Shown here piece after piece: positions 13,885 through 26,826 of a stretch of DNA of 64,000 nucleotides (position 1 is its first letter; each line of letters starts with the position of its first letter). Position numbers and translations under genes: made by a program. The DNA comes from Oryzias latipes (Eukaryota; Chordata; Actinopteri; Beloniformes; Adrianichthyidae). The DNA lies in contig NC_019876.2 in NCBI RefSeq assembly GCF_002234675.1, forward strand, positions 14,878,829 through 14,942,828, in the 5' to 3' direction. A model generated the notes under the pieces. That model did no database searches and was not told the DNA's origin. It saw nothing but the letters and a program-made list of their open reading frames with translations.

Positions 13885-14019
13885 GGGCTCGCCTTTGAGG
13901 ACACGACCTGGTACCGCTCAAAGCGCTTCAACACTCCCGTTTCTTTTGTGACAGCCAATCACACGGAGAGGACAGCTGGACCCGATGTTACCCTGAAGCA
14001 CTTTGACAGACGCCGATGA
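13885..14019 (+). other. Protein-like 45-codon frame, possible terminal exon
   Basis: After a cag at 13882-13884 the frame reads GLAFEDTTWYRSKRFNTPVS and FVTANHTERTAGPDVTLKHF, then DRRR and TGA, followed at once by a 14-base A run. The amino acid mix looks natural. The stronger acceptor (cttgttcctccag, ending 13870) would run into an in-frame TGA at 13876, and I recognise no family. Confidence 0.2.
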
Positions 14020-15732
14020 AAAAAAAAAAAACTATTTTTTTTAATCTCTTCACTTTCATCTGTCTGGTGGAGCAAACCAACAGGGATGTGTGCCAAATGA
14101 CATTCTTTAAAAGAAAAGAATTACAAAAAAAAAAAAAAAGTATTTGCTGCTCCCATTCTTGTACTAAAAGCCAATGACAGGAGGGTACAAAAACAGACAA
14201 AAGTGCTTTTCGTTTTATTTTTGTTTTTACCTAATTAAAAAACCTTGAATGGCAAAGAGAATAATCTGTCTAAATTCTGTGTGAAAATAGATCCTAAATG
14301 GAAATATATGTCAAAGTGCCTAATTTTTCATGTAATGATCATTTTCAAAATTAATCAGACTAAAGCATTTAATTATATTTTTTCATGTTTGATTTGATAT
14401 ATTTCAAAATCAAATAGTGCTTAGAAATGTCCGTTAGCGGATACCGCGTTCATGCTAGCTAGAAAATATCTTTAGACAAACTTTAAAAGAATGCATATTT
14501 TAATTTGCAGAAGCGAGCGCCAAAATCTAACATTAAAATGGTACCAGCAATTTGCTAGCAGTTTTCTACTATGAGAAATATTAGCATGGTAGCTGTTAGC
14601 ATTCTTTCTTAGCATTGTTTGCATAAAAGCCTCTTTCTTTTTGACCTTTTAATGAGCCATAAATGAAAGTATTAATTAAAGACAGGCTTGAAACAAAATG
14701 GCGCTCGTAGCAGGGAATGCATCTGTCTGCTTGCTAGCTCTAAGCCAGCAAGATCAGATTAACATATTAGCATCGTGTCAGGACGTAAATTCACTGTCCT
14801 GCTGACCCCAGCTCAGGGTTAGGCCCCCTGATATAGAGCCAAGCAATCCTATTAGTGATATTACCTTCAGACACTCATTTAATCCGTTTCATCTCAGGGT
14901 GCTAAATAAATAACATGAGGTACAAACAGCTGAGGACAGACAACCGATCATTAGCTATGCTAATGCTAGCTTTATCGCAGTCAGCACACTACGTTTCAGC
15001 GCTTGGAAACAAACAAACTCAACAATTTGCTGCAGTTATGTTACACAACTCAGAAGATTTGTGTTATATTTGATCAAATGTAAACCCTATGCTTTCTGTC
15101 TGTAGCTTAGGTCAATCTTTGCTATGCATTAGCACTTAAGTGCCTGTCTTTTCCTGTCTGTCTAGACCGTTTTAACAACTAGCCATAAGTAATACCGTTT
15201 TTCTAAGAGCTTATATCAAGTTTAATTTTTGGGCTGTACAGTTCTCGTGAATCAAATCTTTGTGTGTTTTAGGGTTTAACTTGCCACGATGGTCCTAATC
15301 TAAGGATATTTTTTTTTGTGTTTTGTTTTTTTGTAGCAGCCAAACACCAATTGGTTCTCACATCAGAATGCATTATTTTAATTTTTGTGTGTGTGTGTGT
15401 TGCAATCTCCTGAAGAACTCTTGACAGCGAGGAGCGCGAACTGTGACATATCTGATTCTCTGGGAAGAAAGTGTAAAGACTTGCAGATGCTTTACCATTA
15501 AACTAGTTTTTGCCAGAGGCTTAATCGTGCATGATGAAAGAGAAAAGCCATCATGAAAAACAACAACGTGGACTTGTGTGTAGCTTTATACTGTACTCTT
15601 GTGTTTCTCTATCTCTTCTGACTCTCAGAGCTTCATCGCGCTTCTTTGTTCAGAAGAAACCTTTCAGTCAAGTGATTCGTAGACACATTAATTTAAGATT
15701 TGTGACCAGCAGATAAACACCTACAATTGTTT

Positions 15733-15762
15733 TTTTTATATATATATATATATATATATTTT
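15733..15762. repeat. TA microsatellite
   Basis: An unbroken ta run between a T tract and ttttggaga. Confidence 0.9.
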
Positions 15763-16329
15763 GGAGATGTTCTCATGTCAGCCAAATGCTTAAAGGTACT
15801 TGTAGTCTCTAGAGGAAGCAAACAAAAGCCGGCTATCTGTTCGTGACGAGCAAACTTAATGGTTATGCCGTGTGGAGCCCCCCGCTATGCCCTGAGCTCT
15901 CTATGAACACTTTAAAATTGCCTGCAGCCCGGAAAATTTCGTACGTGGCTGCCTCTCGATGGTCACAGCCTCGTGCTAGAAATCATGGGAGAGCTCAGGG
16001 AAAGGTGAAGCAGAGGGGAGAGTTGAGTTCAGCCATTCAGATGTCTGTATGTTTTCATTCATTGTTGGCTAATTTAAATATGCTCGTGTTGCAAAATGGT
16101 ACTGCTGCTGTTCTTCTTTTCTTTCTTTTTTTATTGATTTATCTATTCCTTTGAGGGATTGGACCCTCTCTTTTTTTGGAGATTTGTCATTGATGTAGAG
16201 GGTTTTACTTCTGTTGCTTTAGAAAAACAAATTTGTCCAAAAAAAACCAACAACAACAAAGAGACTTGTTTCTTTTTTTCTAAAACAAGCTGCTGAATTG
16301 GAAGCAGTTGGTAAAATTTGCCTTTTTTT

Positions 16330-16690
16330 AAATTATATCATACTGTATAAAAGGCACACCGAAGTATAAGGCACATTAGGGCAAACAAAAGAGTCGGAGA
16401 TAAATCTGTCAGTCAGACTTTATTAACTGTGTTCTAGTCGTTCTGGAACTTGTTTGTAACACGCTACATGTTAGCCACGTTAGCATTTTTACAGTGCTGT
16501 AACTCCCAATCTTGTTAGCAACACATGGTAAAAAAAAAGTCCAATCGGGCTGCATGTTAGCCACATTAGCATATTAACAGTGACAGCCCAACTTGTTTGG
16601 AACTCGTAAAAAAAACAACAAAAAACTTACCGACATTTTGAAAGAGCGCCATGTTCCTCTCAAATTTGCTGCGATGTCGGTAAACACGAG
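16330..16690. repeat. Relic of the 'ataaggcgcac' fish repeat with a diverged internal duplication
   Basis: tataaaaggcacaccgaagt then ataaggcacattagggc is the recognisable end. Inside, acatgttagccacgttagca and gcatgttagccacattagca are diverged copies about 90 bases apart. Relics with similar cggacactaagtcgcagc text are at 3835-3865 (reverse). Confidence 0.45.
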
Positions 16691-17538
16691 CAGAATTAAC
16701 CTGGGTTTTTAAAAATATTTACAACTAAAAATGATCTTACCAAGAATTCATGTTTTGAGGAAAAAAAAATTCTATTCATTAATGTTGCGTTCACACCGAA
16801 TCAGGGAGCCTTCGAGTTTCAATGTTAAAGTCATCGTACAGATGCGATCAGAGATCATGCACTGCTATTTGGGTGACAAATTGATGGCCAAAAAATCTGA
16901 GCTTTAGCAAAAAAGACGCGTCAACTATTCAGGGACTTAGCTTTGGCCCGTGACGTGTTGATGATGTGATCAGTGGGTGGAGTTCCAAAACCAACATGGA
17001 GAAGAATCTGAACGTCCTCCTCCTGAACCTCATAATAGTTTTCTCTTTTCCATCGAAACAACAATATAATAATAAAAAAAACTGTTTATTTTTATTTTTT
17101 CCCTACTCGGATGCGGGGCAGCAAGTCGTTGAACTAGGTCACAGAGAGATGGAAGCTGCGCCGAAAGCGACCATCATTTAGACGCAGCTCCTGCAGTTGA
17201 TGGCGAACTTTATCGTTCTGGGAGAGTCTCTGAATGATGTCATGAACCCAGACATGGAGACGTGATCACCGAAGCTTTTGTGGAACTCTTCAGAAGAAAT
17301 CAACATGATCTGTCAACATAATCCATGTTTTCCATGTATTGTAAATGAGATGTCTACTCAATGCCTTCTATAGTTTTAAGGGTCAAAGTCATCCAACGCA
17401 AATTTCCCACAAAAATCGTGTTTTGTATTCTCTAATCTAAGATTATTTTGCTTTTGTACAACTTTCTTGATAAGATTATTTTTCTTGAAAAACAGAAAAT
17501 GGGACGATTTGTCTTGAAACAAGGGCCTTTTTACTTTC

Positions 17539-17749
17539 TTAACCCTTGTGCTATCTTGTGGGGTCAAAATGACCCCACCCTTACATTGAAGTGTTATTCC
17601 TACCATGATAAAGGTGGAAAGATTTCATGTAATCCATGGACATCAGTGAAGATCACAAATCATTGAAGGAAAAAGGTTTAGCCACTGTCTAGTGGGTCTA
17701 GATGACCCAACTCCCAACGTAAAAGGGCCTTTGATCGCACAAGGGTTAA
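17539..17749 (+). mobile_element. TTAA-flanked MITE, copy 1
   Basis: TTAA, then CCCTTGTGCTATC-type terminus, ending GCACAAGGG then TTAA. Both TTAA sites are intact. The ~203-bp body has gtggggtcaaaatgacccca near one end and gggtctagatgacccaactc near the other. TTAA duplication plus a CCC/GGG-ended inverted repeat is the hallmark of piggyBac-type non-autonomous elements. Confidence 0.75.
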
Positions 17750-19089
17750 AATTGGGTTTTTGCAGTGTAGTTAATGTGAGGCAAGTACAACAATGTGGGG
17801 CCTCAAGCTTGTACACACACCACAATGTTACCCTGTGTCGGGCAAAAGACCATGGCCTGATGACTGTCCACAGAAGTCTTTTGCTCACTTTTACCCCTCC
17901 CATTGATAAGATCGCTTGCACTCAAGCACAGCCGCTTGCCGCTCAACTTACCGGGAATTTGACCAACACGCTGTTGGTAAAGTGAGCTCAAAGAGCTCCT
18001 TCATGCTCTCGTTTCACCCCACCTTCTCTCAGCACTTGGTTTAATTAAATCTGACTTTTTTTCTTTTTTTTTTTCGATCTGGAAAATCTGTGCTCCTCTC
18101 GATTCTTGTTTTCATGTTTTGGATTCTTGCATCGTTGTTGGGCATGGAGGGAAATTTAATCTGAGCTGTTTAGTTTTCTTCCATTTTTCACTTGCTCTGA
18201 TCCTTGGAGAATTCAAAACCGATTCAACAAATAATGATGTGTATTTTAAAAGAAAAAAAAAAGGAAACTCTCTCCGTGTTGTCATCTAAAAAAAGAACTA
18301 TTTCCCCACAAATTCTTTAGATCTAAATAACAGGGAGTTGCTGTGGGACAAGTGTAGGTGCTGATGTTGTGAAGACCTTGAATGTGCTTTTATCTTCAGT
18401 CTAGAAAGACGAGTGAAGTGAAGCGTTGAAGGGCTGCTGGGTGGGAGCCAAGGCAAGGGGACACCAAGTGCAGCCACAGGGATGCAGGCTGGCCTGGAGC
18501 CAATAGGTGGACCCGTCGTCTGTTATGTGCAGAGTATCACCTGATGCTTTGTAAAACTGACACTTTTGTAAAGACATGTACTGGTTAAACCTGCACACTC
18601 GCCTATATTCAGAGCTTGTATGGATTAATCCGCCATAATGACCAGCAGACATACGTGGGATCTCCTCTACAGCGTTTGATCATTTTCACTTCATCCTGCC
18701 GTTCCCAGAGCTGTCGGCTTTAAAAGATGAGATGAGAAGCTCTAAAGTTCAGCACTTATGTTCACAGGGGTCAACTAACGTGTTTCATTTTACATCATAT
18801 GGAGAGAATTAACAGGTTGTTCACAAAACCGGCTAATGTTCTGCTTTTATTCAACAGGTTTTGGTTTGTTTTTTTTGTGCTTGTCGCCTAAAACTTTTTG
18901 AACAAATGTCACTTTGCAAACAGGTACAGGTTACTGATAGTTTGCCAAATATAAAATAAAGATCAAAGTTGTTGGTATAGCATTTTGTTTTAAACAAATT
19001 TATTATGCAGTTGTGTACACGTTCCCCTTTTTCTTGGCTGTAAAAAAATTCCCCATTTTACAGACGGTGAAGAGGAATGCAGCTGCTTT
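17750..19089. other. No gene seen
   Basis: A 97-codon frame at 17692-17985 runs out of MITE copy 1 and has no recognisable motif. Confidence 0.6.
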
Positions 19090-19280
19090 CTTGGAGGTTC
19101 CTTTAGTCGTGATGACCTTTGGCCCATCAACTGGTATCAATAGTAGCTCCGCCCAAACGGGTCCACTGCATTTTCCTATGGACCTACAACTAACCAAAAA
19201 TGGTACGGTCTATTTTATAATGGAAACGCTCAAAATAGTGGGCCGGACTGGACTGTACCGCTCAGTGAAAACGAGGTTTT
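19090..19280. repeat. MITE-like repeat, family shared with 45694-45962
   Basis: agtagctccgcccaaacggg, ttcctatggacctacaac and aaaaatggtacggt recur at 45870-45945. The right end agtccagtccggc-like text in reverse matches the left end of the second copy (ggtccggttt). Confidence 0.6.
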
Positions 19281-19284
19281 ATTG

Positions 19285-19425
19285 GCCCTGTAACAGGCCG
19301 GCGACCTGTCCAGGAGTTCACCCCGCTTTCACTCAACACTAGCCAGGTTAGGCTCCAGCAGCCTCGTAACCCCGAAAGGGAAACATCGGGTTATGAAGAT
19401 GGATAGATCGATGAAGGGTTATCTT
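19285..19425 (+). mobile_element. SINE tail fragment (same family as 38650-38915)
   Basis: ggcgacctgtccaggagttc, aggttaggctccagcagcct, then gaagatggatagatcgatga. This is the 3' half and degenerate atgga tail of the family. The tRNA head is absent, and the fragment abuts the MITE copy ending near 19278. Confidence 0.65.
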
Positions 19426-19520
19426 ATCTCATCGAATAAAATGAGAACTGACTCATCCAACAAACCCCCTAGTGGTTATTTAGTGAACTGACCTGGTTAC
19501 ATTTTTGAAAATGCTTTATC

Positions 19521-19733
19521 TTAACCCTGGTGCTATCCTAGGCACTTTAACATTGGGAGTTGGGTCATCTAGACCCACTAGACAGTGCGCTGAACCCTTT
19601 TTCTTCAATGATTTGTGATCTTCACTGGTGTCCATGGATTACATGAAATCTTTCCACCTTTATCCACCTTTGTCATGGTAGGGAGAACACGTCAATGTAA
19701 GGGTGTGGTCAACTAAGATAACACAAGAGTTAT
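19521..19733 (-). mobile_element. TTAA-flanked MITE, copy 2 (inverted)
   Basis: Same family in reverse. TTAA then ccctggtgctatcctaggca, ending aagataacacaagag then ttat, so the right target site has mutated. Confidence 0.75.
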
Positions 19734-22700
19734 AGTTCAATTTGTTTCCGTTTAATTAAAATTTCTAATTCTATATCAGTTTATAATGTCTCTTCCTACA
19801 AATTCGCTTGATTACCTGTTTTTAATGCACAACATAAGTCTAGAACATTCCAAAGACCTAATTAGAAATGGACTGAATGCAGTTTGATTCATACATTTGG
19901 AAATGTTTCCCTCAAACCGATGAACAGTGGAGTGTTTTTTTAGCATGGAAGGCTGATGCGTTCAAGCATCCCTGAAGAGTGTAGGGAAACAGGCGTCATG
20001 AACATGAAAGAGGATCCTAGGAGAACCAGGACGGTTCATGAAGTCCAGTACAGATAAATCCTGGTAAATGTGTTCTGACGAGACCGTTTCTAGAAAAAAA
20101 AGCAGCATGTACACCTCTGTTGAGTGCTGCAAATACACCCAAAAGTCATTAAAGATGTGTGCTCGGCTGCTACGAAGGGGCGGAGAGTACACTTTTATGG
20201 TTTTACACCAGGCGATGGTGTACAGTCTGTACTGCAGACTGTTGGCAACACTTCAGGAAGTCTTCCTGTCTTTATGACTTCCTCCTTGGTGGAGGCCAGA
20301 GGAAGCTCTCTGGATGTCGGACATGGATGCAGCCTTTGTTCTTGCAGCTAATGTGGTCACATTATGTCAGCGCTACTCCTAAATTGCTTCCTCTCCATCA
20401 TGTCGGTCGAACGAAGGGCCTTCGTCTTGCCGCAGTGAGTTACGGCGCTCCTGGTCAAATTGAGCAGATCTGATAGAGCCACAAACGCTGCAACCATTTT
20501 TACTTCCAGCTTCCTTTTTCCCCCTCGCCACCCCCTCTCTTTCACATAATGTACTTGGCCAAACAAAAAGCTTTTCTTTCTGCGTCCCTCCCTCCTCTTC
20601 CTCCTTCCCACCACCGTCTCGTCACACTCTCTCTGCAGCTTCGTGAGAGAGTTGGCCGTGATTATAGAAAGAAAAAAAAAACCTGCCACACAGAGCGTTT
20701 GATGGAAAATGAGAGGAAGATGGAGGGATGGGGAGGGTTCGGGCCTTTATTTTGCTTGAGAGTTCCATACAAACCGCAGACACATGGTACAGAATTCCTC
20801 CTCGCAGTGGGAGAGGTGGTGGTTTTGAAAAACAGAGATCACTGCTCACCCACGGGCAGAACACGGACTGTGTGAATCTGACCAAACGCTCAGCAACACG
20901 GAGAGGAGCTTTGATGGAGTCGGCAGGCCGACCGCGCCTCGACATGCCTGCACACGGGAATCACCTCAACGCCTCGCAGATCAGTGGGAAAGTGGAAGGC
21001 CCTACTTTCCACGGGTATTTTCTTTTTTTTGAGGGGGGGTCTTAATCCGGTGAACAATTTGAATGGTAGACAACCCCCCCCCCCCATCCCCCCCATCTTG
21101 GTAGCCTTGGGGCCCCTTCTGGTTTGTGGAATGAGGAATTTAGGTGGTAGAGAGGTGAGGGGGTCAGTGAGTGACCCCGCCGGGACCTAAGAAATCCAAC
21201 TTCCTGGAAAAAAAGACATCATTTGTAGCAAACAATGGAAGAAAAAAACTGGGATTTTTATATCGTTTGATCCTGCCATCCTGACTTGAAGGAGGTCAAC
21301 AAGACCTCACACTTTTGGAATAGCAATGTGTGCATGCAGATCCAAAAATACAGGAGCTGCGCCATCTAGTGGAGCATCTTTGCACTTGATTTTGGGGCAA
21401 CAAAATGACCTGCTTATGCTTTCATGAGGCTACCCAGCAGGGGCGGAGCTACAGGGGACCAGGGGGGGGGGGGGGGGGGGGCATTTGAATCATTATTGAC
21501 AAAGATGAAGTCATCAATACGAGCTTCTTTAAGCATTAGGAACTAGTACCTCTGTTATAATAATAATACAAACAGTATTTTCTGTCCTTTCTGTGTGATT
21601 AGGGTCATGGAGAAAGAAAAAAAACAGACTTTTTCTCAGAATTTTTTGTCTTAAATCTCAGAAAAAAGCTGTCGTTGTACAGTTAATTTATCTAAATTGA
21701 TGTGAACGGTGACTGTGTGTGTTGTTTGTCTTTGTCCCAGAGCTGCATCCTCCTCCAAAGCGATGACATCACTGTCAATCTGCACAAAATTTAAAATATA
21801 CTAGTTTTATATGATGTCACAGTAAAACTATAAGAAAATAACTGTATCTTCTTTGTCCTAAAGTTGAGTCTTGGTATCTGGACTTCTGTCTTTCTTTAAG
21901 ATAGATTCGAAATTCAGATGCCGAGACTCATTTTCAAGATAACCCTTGGATAAATGAGAACTTTCGGCAACATGGAGATTCCATGTGCAAACCTTTAACA
22001 TCATGAACATTTGATCCCTATCTCTCAAACCTACACCTGTCAAAACATAAAAGCATATTCTCTGTAAACATTGTAGCAGCGCTGATGAAGGTGTTCAAGA
22101 TAATCAACACATTGTCCGAGGAAGAGATGGCGGTTGCCTTGGATACGCAACACTACTCCGACGTGTCATGTGACTTCCGCAATTTGAGTTTCACGCAAAT
22201 GTAAAGGAAGCACATCTGTGTGGTCTGGTGTTAAATGTTCATTCTTTAACGGGGCGCCGTCCTATGCTGTATGTTTGCCAATAAGATGGCAACAGGAATT
22301 AATGTATGACGTGACAAGAAGCCTGAGAGCTAAATATTGTAATAAAGTCTAAATTAAGATCGGCGGCAGTTATTCACAGTCACCCATAGTTAGAAAAGAC
22401 GTCCAGTAATATTTTCAGAAGACGTCTTTAAATCTCCAGAAATGAGATGATCAATGTAATCAGGCTGCATACAAACAAAACTGGGCACACAACACTTACA
22501 TTTTTAAAAGACGTTTTCCGTCTGGAAACAGTTATGAAATGCTAAAATAGTCTGTAGCCCTTTTATTGACAAACTCCAAGTAGATAAATCTTTTTACTCA
22601 CCTTCTGTTTTTCTGTTAACACAGTGGCCTCTTCTGGCAAACTTCAAGCACGCAACAGGAAACTTAAAGAGAACATTTTCGGTGGTTCCATTCAGCCTGT

Positions 22701-22749
22701 GTGACTCCACAGTGCTGCTAAAGCTAACTGAAGGAAGCAGCTCACAGGC
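19734..22749. other. No gene seen; GC-richer block at 20.4-21.2 kb
   Basis: Overlapping open frames on both strands at 20159-21190 reflect higher GC content. None shows a domain or splice-consistent continuation. Poly-C and poly-G tracts lie at 21073-21100 and 21462-21481. Confidence 0.5.
21462..21481 (+). repeat. Poly-G tract of 20
   Basis: Twenty consecutive G after ggggcggagctacaggggac, a typical end of a fish transposon relic. The length may be unstable or misassembled. Confidence 0.9.
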
Positions 22750-22930
22750 CTCCGTAGTTTATATTTCTGAGATTTAAATCAGAATTCTGAGATTAAATCC
22801 AGAATTCTGAGATCAGTCAGAATTCTGACAATAAAGTCAAAATTCTGGGATTAAAGTCCGAATTCTTAGATTAAAGTCTGAATTTAGATGGAAAAAAATG
22901 AGAATTCTGAGATTAAAGTCAGAATTATGC
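22750..22930 (+). repeat. Imperfect tandem repeat of about 22 bp, 7-8 units
   Basis: Unit approximately agaattctgagattaaagtc, repeated with substitutions and one interruption (atggaaaaaaatg). A minisatellite of a kind scattered in fish genomes. Confidence 0.8.
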
Positions 22931-24714
22931 AGTAATTTGTGTCTAGTCAAGACTACTACGTTTATGTATAATTCAAAAGTTGAAAATTTATGTCGTATTT
23001 TGAGTTTAAAATACTTTATTCATGTACTAAAAAACTACACATAAAGAGTACACAAATCTTTGTCAGGAGACAGCTCAGCACATTTTCTACGTAGCAAATA
23101 AACTCTTTTCTAAACATTTGATTTTCATCTGCTCCTGATTCACAGCAATTTGAATAAAGAAATACTCAGAAATGCCGTTTTAGACCTAATTTTCTCTATA
23201 CATGTCCTCCGTAATCAGAAAAATGCCACAAGAACATGGCTTTCCTCATTAGGATGGGTCTAAAAAATGTTTCATTTTGAGTTTTTTACTGGTTTATTTA
23301 GGATCATTTTCAGCACAAAAAGAAAAGAAAAAACGTGTTCAACAGTTTTGCTTCATTGTTTTCATGGCATGTTTTCCCTTTTGACTTTTTAACAGCAACT
23401 TTAAAAAAAATAAGAAAATAAGGGTTTTCAGTGTTATAAAAATACATTTTAGATTTTTTTTTTTAATCACTAAACTCTCATCTGTGGTAAACTAAAGGAC
23501 TCTACAGAAGAGCAGCTTCTGTGGATAAATCTTCCTGTTTGCGTTTCCTGGAGCCTTTGTTTTATTCTCCAGCACAGAGGTGAGGCCGGGATAGGATCCA
23601 GCCAAGGCCGAAATCCAGACTGTAGAGTCTTTTTTTATTGAAAGAAGAAAAGGAAAAAGTTAGTTTGATCAAATTTTCTTTGAATAGAAAGAGCTCAACT
23701 TAGAAGAGCACAAATGAAGTATTGAGAGGATTAGCAGGACTTAAAAGGAGAAAAGTGTGTCAGCACTCTGCGTCACCACAGGGAGCGGGAATGAGGACAT
23801 AGTCGGTCGGAAGAAAGTCAATTTATAAAAAGCCTCCAGGATGCTGCATTTTTTTTATGCTAATAAATTCCCCAGACTTATGGTTTGCATGAAGCAGAAG
23901 TTCATCAGCTCATTTTCTTCAGTAAAAAAGGTTCAGTAAAATCACAGCAATTCCCCTCCAGACAGGATTTTACAGCCTATTGTTCTGAAATAATTGCCAG
24001 ATTTCCAGTAATCTACTGTTTGAGGCCATTTTTAACTGATATTCCAACTACAGGACGACTGAGGATCTACCAGCAACAAGCAAACCTTTTTCTCTACTTT
24101 CTGGTGTGTTTCTATTGATATAAGGAAACAGTTGAAGTGATGCTTTTGTTGATGTTAAACTGCATTCAGCGGCCATTTATTTGGTCCAAGACAAAAGATG
24201 TAAACTGACAGAGAGAAAGAAACAGGTCTGGCACATTTCGGCTCTGCAGGAGCCTGTGATGCTGCTTCCTCATATTTTTTTTGCATGTTTTTGGCTACTG
24301 TTTGGGTGTTTGTTTTTTGTCATTTTTCGATCACCATTAAAAACAGAAAATAAAACCTTTCAAAAGTTCCAAATAAAACCCAAACGGTATCCCATCCCCT
24401 GAATATGTGTCACGTTTGAGACAATAAAAGTGTGTAACCACTCCAAATGTTCACTACAGAGTCTGCTGGATTCTCTGTCACCCTTCCTGACATGTGATGT
24501 CACTGCATGGGGTCCATAGGTGCTGCAAAGGTCTATTTGTTTCCAATTGTATTGAGCCATATCTTTAAAATATCTTCTTCCTGAAATGTTATTGTAAAAT
24601 ATCAGTAATGCTGTCCTTACTGGGCTTTTGTTTTGTTTTTTACAGAAATACAAAGATTCTTGCCCAGTTAGGACCTGTGATGAGTTCATTAGTAAACAAG
24701 AACTCTTTCTGTGC
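22931..24714. other. No gene seen
   Basis: AT-rich DNA with one repeat fragment (23120-23270). It ends at the RTE 3' region. Confidence 0.55.
23120..23270 (+). repeat. AAAGTCCCACTC-family repeat, right-half fragment
   Basis: ttcatctgctcctgattcac, tttgaataaagaaatactca and atgccacaagaac match 49250-49330. The left half was not found. Confidence 0.5.
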
Positions 24715-25146
24715 CTTTTGGTTGCCCCCTCTAGTGGTTGCCTCTCCAACCTGATCTGCTCCCTTCCAACCATATCCTCTGCATTCTCCTTTTTCTCACC
24801 CTCCACCCTCAAGTCCCCTTTGACTACACCCATGAACCTCTTCGGTCTTCCTCTAGGCCTTTTTGCTGATGGCTCCAACCTCAGCATCACTGTTCCTCCT
24901 CTCAACATGTCTAAATCATCTCAATCTGCTTCCCTGTATTTATCTCCACAACATCTAACATGATCTGTTCCTCTGATGGATTCTTGATTCTCATCACTTC
25001 TAAAGAGAACCTCAACTTTAAACGTCCCTTCCAACCTGCTTCACCTCTTTCTCTGTTGACCTAAAGTCCTAAAAAGGGCTTCACCTTTCTCCACCTCTGC
25101 TCCCTGTAACTTAACATTTCCACTCGGGTTCTTCTCATTTCCTCAC

Positions 25147-26826
25147 AGATTCTCTATTTGTCAAACCTGAAACTGAACGCCTGCATCAGTGACATCAAGA
25201 CCTGGATGACAATTAATTACCTCCACTTGAACCCAGAAAAAACTGAGGTCATTATACTTGGTCCTAAAAACCTCAGAGATGCTCTGTCTGCTCAGATAGT
25301 CTCCCTGGATGGTATAAGTATAGCCCCCAATTCCACAGTTAGAAACCTTGGGGTTTTACTTGACCAGGATTTATCATTTAAGGCTCACATATCTCAGGCA
25401 TGTAGAACTGCCTTTTTTCACCTGCGGAATATTGCTAAGATCAGAAATATACTTTCTAAGAGTGATGCTGAAAAACTCATCCATGCATTTGTTACGTCGA
25501 GGCTGGATTACTGTAACTCCTTGTTAGCAGCGTGTCCTAAGAGTTCCTTAAGAAGTCTCCAGCTTGTTCAGAACGCAGCTGCTAGATTGTTAGCTGGAAC
25601 CAGCAGAAGAGATCACATCACTCCTGTGTTAGTTTCGCTCCATTGGCTCCCAGTTGATTCCAGAATTAAGTTCAAGATCCTCCTGTTAACCTATAAGGCC
25701 TTACATGGAATGGCCCCGTCCTATATTAAGGACCTCATAGTCCCTTACCAACCAATCAGAACACTTCGCTCGCAAAATGCAGGACTGCTTGTGGTTCCTA
25801 GAATTAGTAAAAGTACGGTTGGAGGTAGAGCGTTTAGCCACCAAGCCCCTGTCTTATGGAATAAACTCCCAGCTCATGTAAGAGAGGCCGACACAGTTTC
25901 TACATTCAAAGCTAGACTGAAAACGTTCCTCTTTGGACAGACTTATTGTCAGACTGGCTAGTATTCAGAGATTATTTAACTTAATGTTAGTTTGTTTAAA
26001 TTAAACTTAATAATAACTATTTCTTTTAAAAGGCTGCTAGAAGTTGAAGCTGGGGTAACTATGGTGCACTGGGGTTCTGTCCTCTCTCCTTTTTTACTTC
26101 TACCCTTCCTCTCCTCTATTCTTGATCATAATTTATTATTTAGTTCTCCATGCCTCTGTTTGGTGCAGTGCGATTCATGTATTGTCCCTCTTTTCCTCTC
26201 CCCTCCTGGGGAGTGGGAGTGCTTCCAGACTCCAGTTGGCTCATCCGTGCTCCAGTTCCTGACCGTTTACCTCGCCTTTGCTCCTGCTCCTACACCTGGC
26301 TGTGGATCCTGCCTCTGGCTCATCTCTGGCTCGTCTTTGCTCTGTACCTGACCGAGTACCTCGTCTCTGCTCCTGCTCCTACACCTGGCTGTGGTTCCTG
26401 TCTCCGGCTCGACTCGCGCCTTTTATCTGTCCCCACAACCACGGCTGGATGAAGCTCGTCTGCTGGACTTTTATATATGTAGTTGTAGATTTAGATAAGT
26501 TAATTCTTCTCTAAGATTTCTGGTAAATCGCCTGCCCGTCCTGGGGGAGGATCCCTCCTTCATCTGGGCACCCCTGAGGTTTCTTCGTTTTTTCCGGAAT
26601 CCGTTTTTTTTGGGAGTTTTTCCTTACCGCGAAGGGGGGTCTAAGGGCAGGGATGCCAGTATAGCTTAGTCAGTTTGTTAGTTCATTTTAGTATTTTTCT
26701 ATTGAACTCTTTGTATTCGTGATCCTTTTGATTTCATGTTTTACTTCGAAGCCCATCGAGACGACTGTTGTTGTGATTTTGGGCTATACAAATAAAATAA
26801 AATTGAATTGAATTGAATTGAATTGA
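25147..26826 (+). mobile_element. 5'-truncated L2-clade LINE with open 267-codon C-terminal RT fragment and ATTGA-type tail
   Basis: The frame 25158-25961 encodes the C-terminal part of an L2/Maui-type reverse transcriptase ORF. Diagnostic blocks are NPEKTEVIILGP, NLGVLLDQDLSF, RLDYCNSLLAACP, LQLVQNAAARLL, LHWLPVDSRIKFKIL and RLKTFLF. The palm domain (FADD) is absent, so the copy is 5'-truncated and cannot encode a working RT. A 3' UTR follows, with an 89-bp imperfect tandem duplication. It ends in AATAAAATAAAATTG and repeats of ATTGA (26800-26826), the tail on which this clade primes. The fragment has no stop codon, which suggests a fairly recent insertion. Confidence 0.88.
26261..26438 (+). 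repeat. 89-bp imperfect tandem duplication in the L2 3' UTR
   Basis: Two adjacent units start at 26261 and 26350 with gaccg, and share ctgctcctacacctggctgt about 25 bases in. The second unit is diverged. It lies between the L2 stop codon and the terminal ATTGA repeats. Confidence 0.6.

Larger units (their letters stand above)
14020..17538. other. No gene seen; scattered repeat relics
   Basis: Apart from the TA microsatellite and the 16.3-16.7 kb relic, 16786-17340 starts tgcgttcacaccgaatcagg and contains gacgcgtcaactattcaggg, reminiscent of Harbinger-type relics. The evidence is too thin to call. Confidence 0.45.

Noticed and set aside
20159-21190. Overlapping open frames on both strands
   Set aside because: Higher GC reduces stops. 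No domain, no splice-consistent extension, low-complexity C and G tracts.
24360-24908. 182-codon open frame on the minus strand
   Set aside because: KRPRGRPKRFMGVVK and the following residues are the C-terminus of an RTE-type LINE ORF; the rest is run-on into non-coding DNA.
26150-26514. Leu/Cys/Pro-rich frames after the L2 ORF
   Set aside because: Frames across the duplicated L2 3' UTR, not genes.
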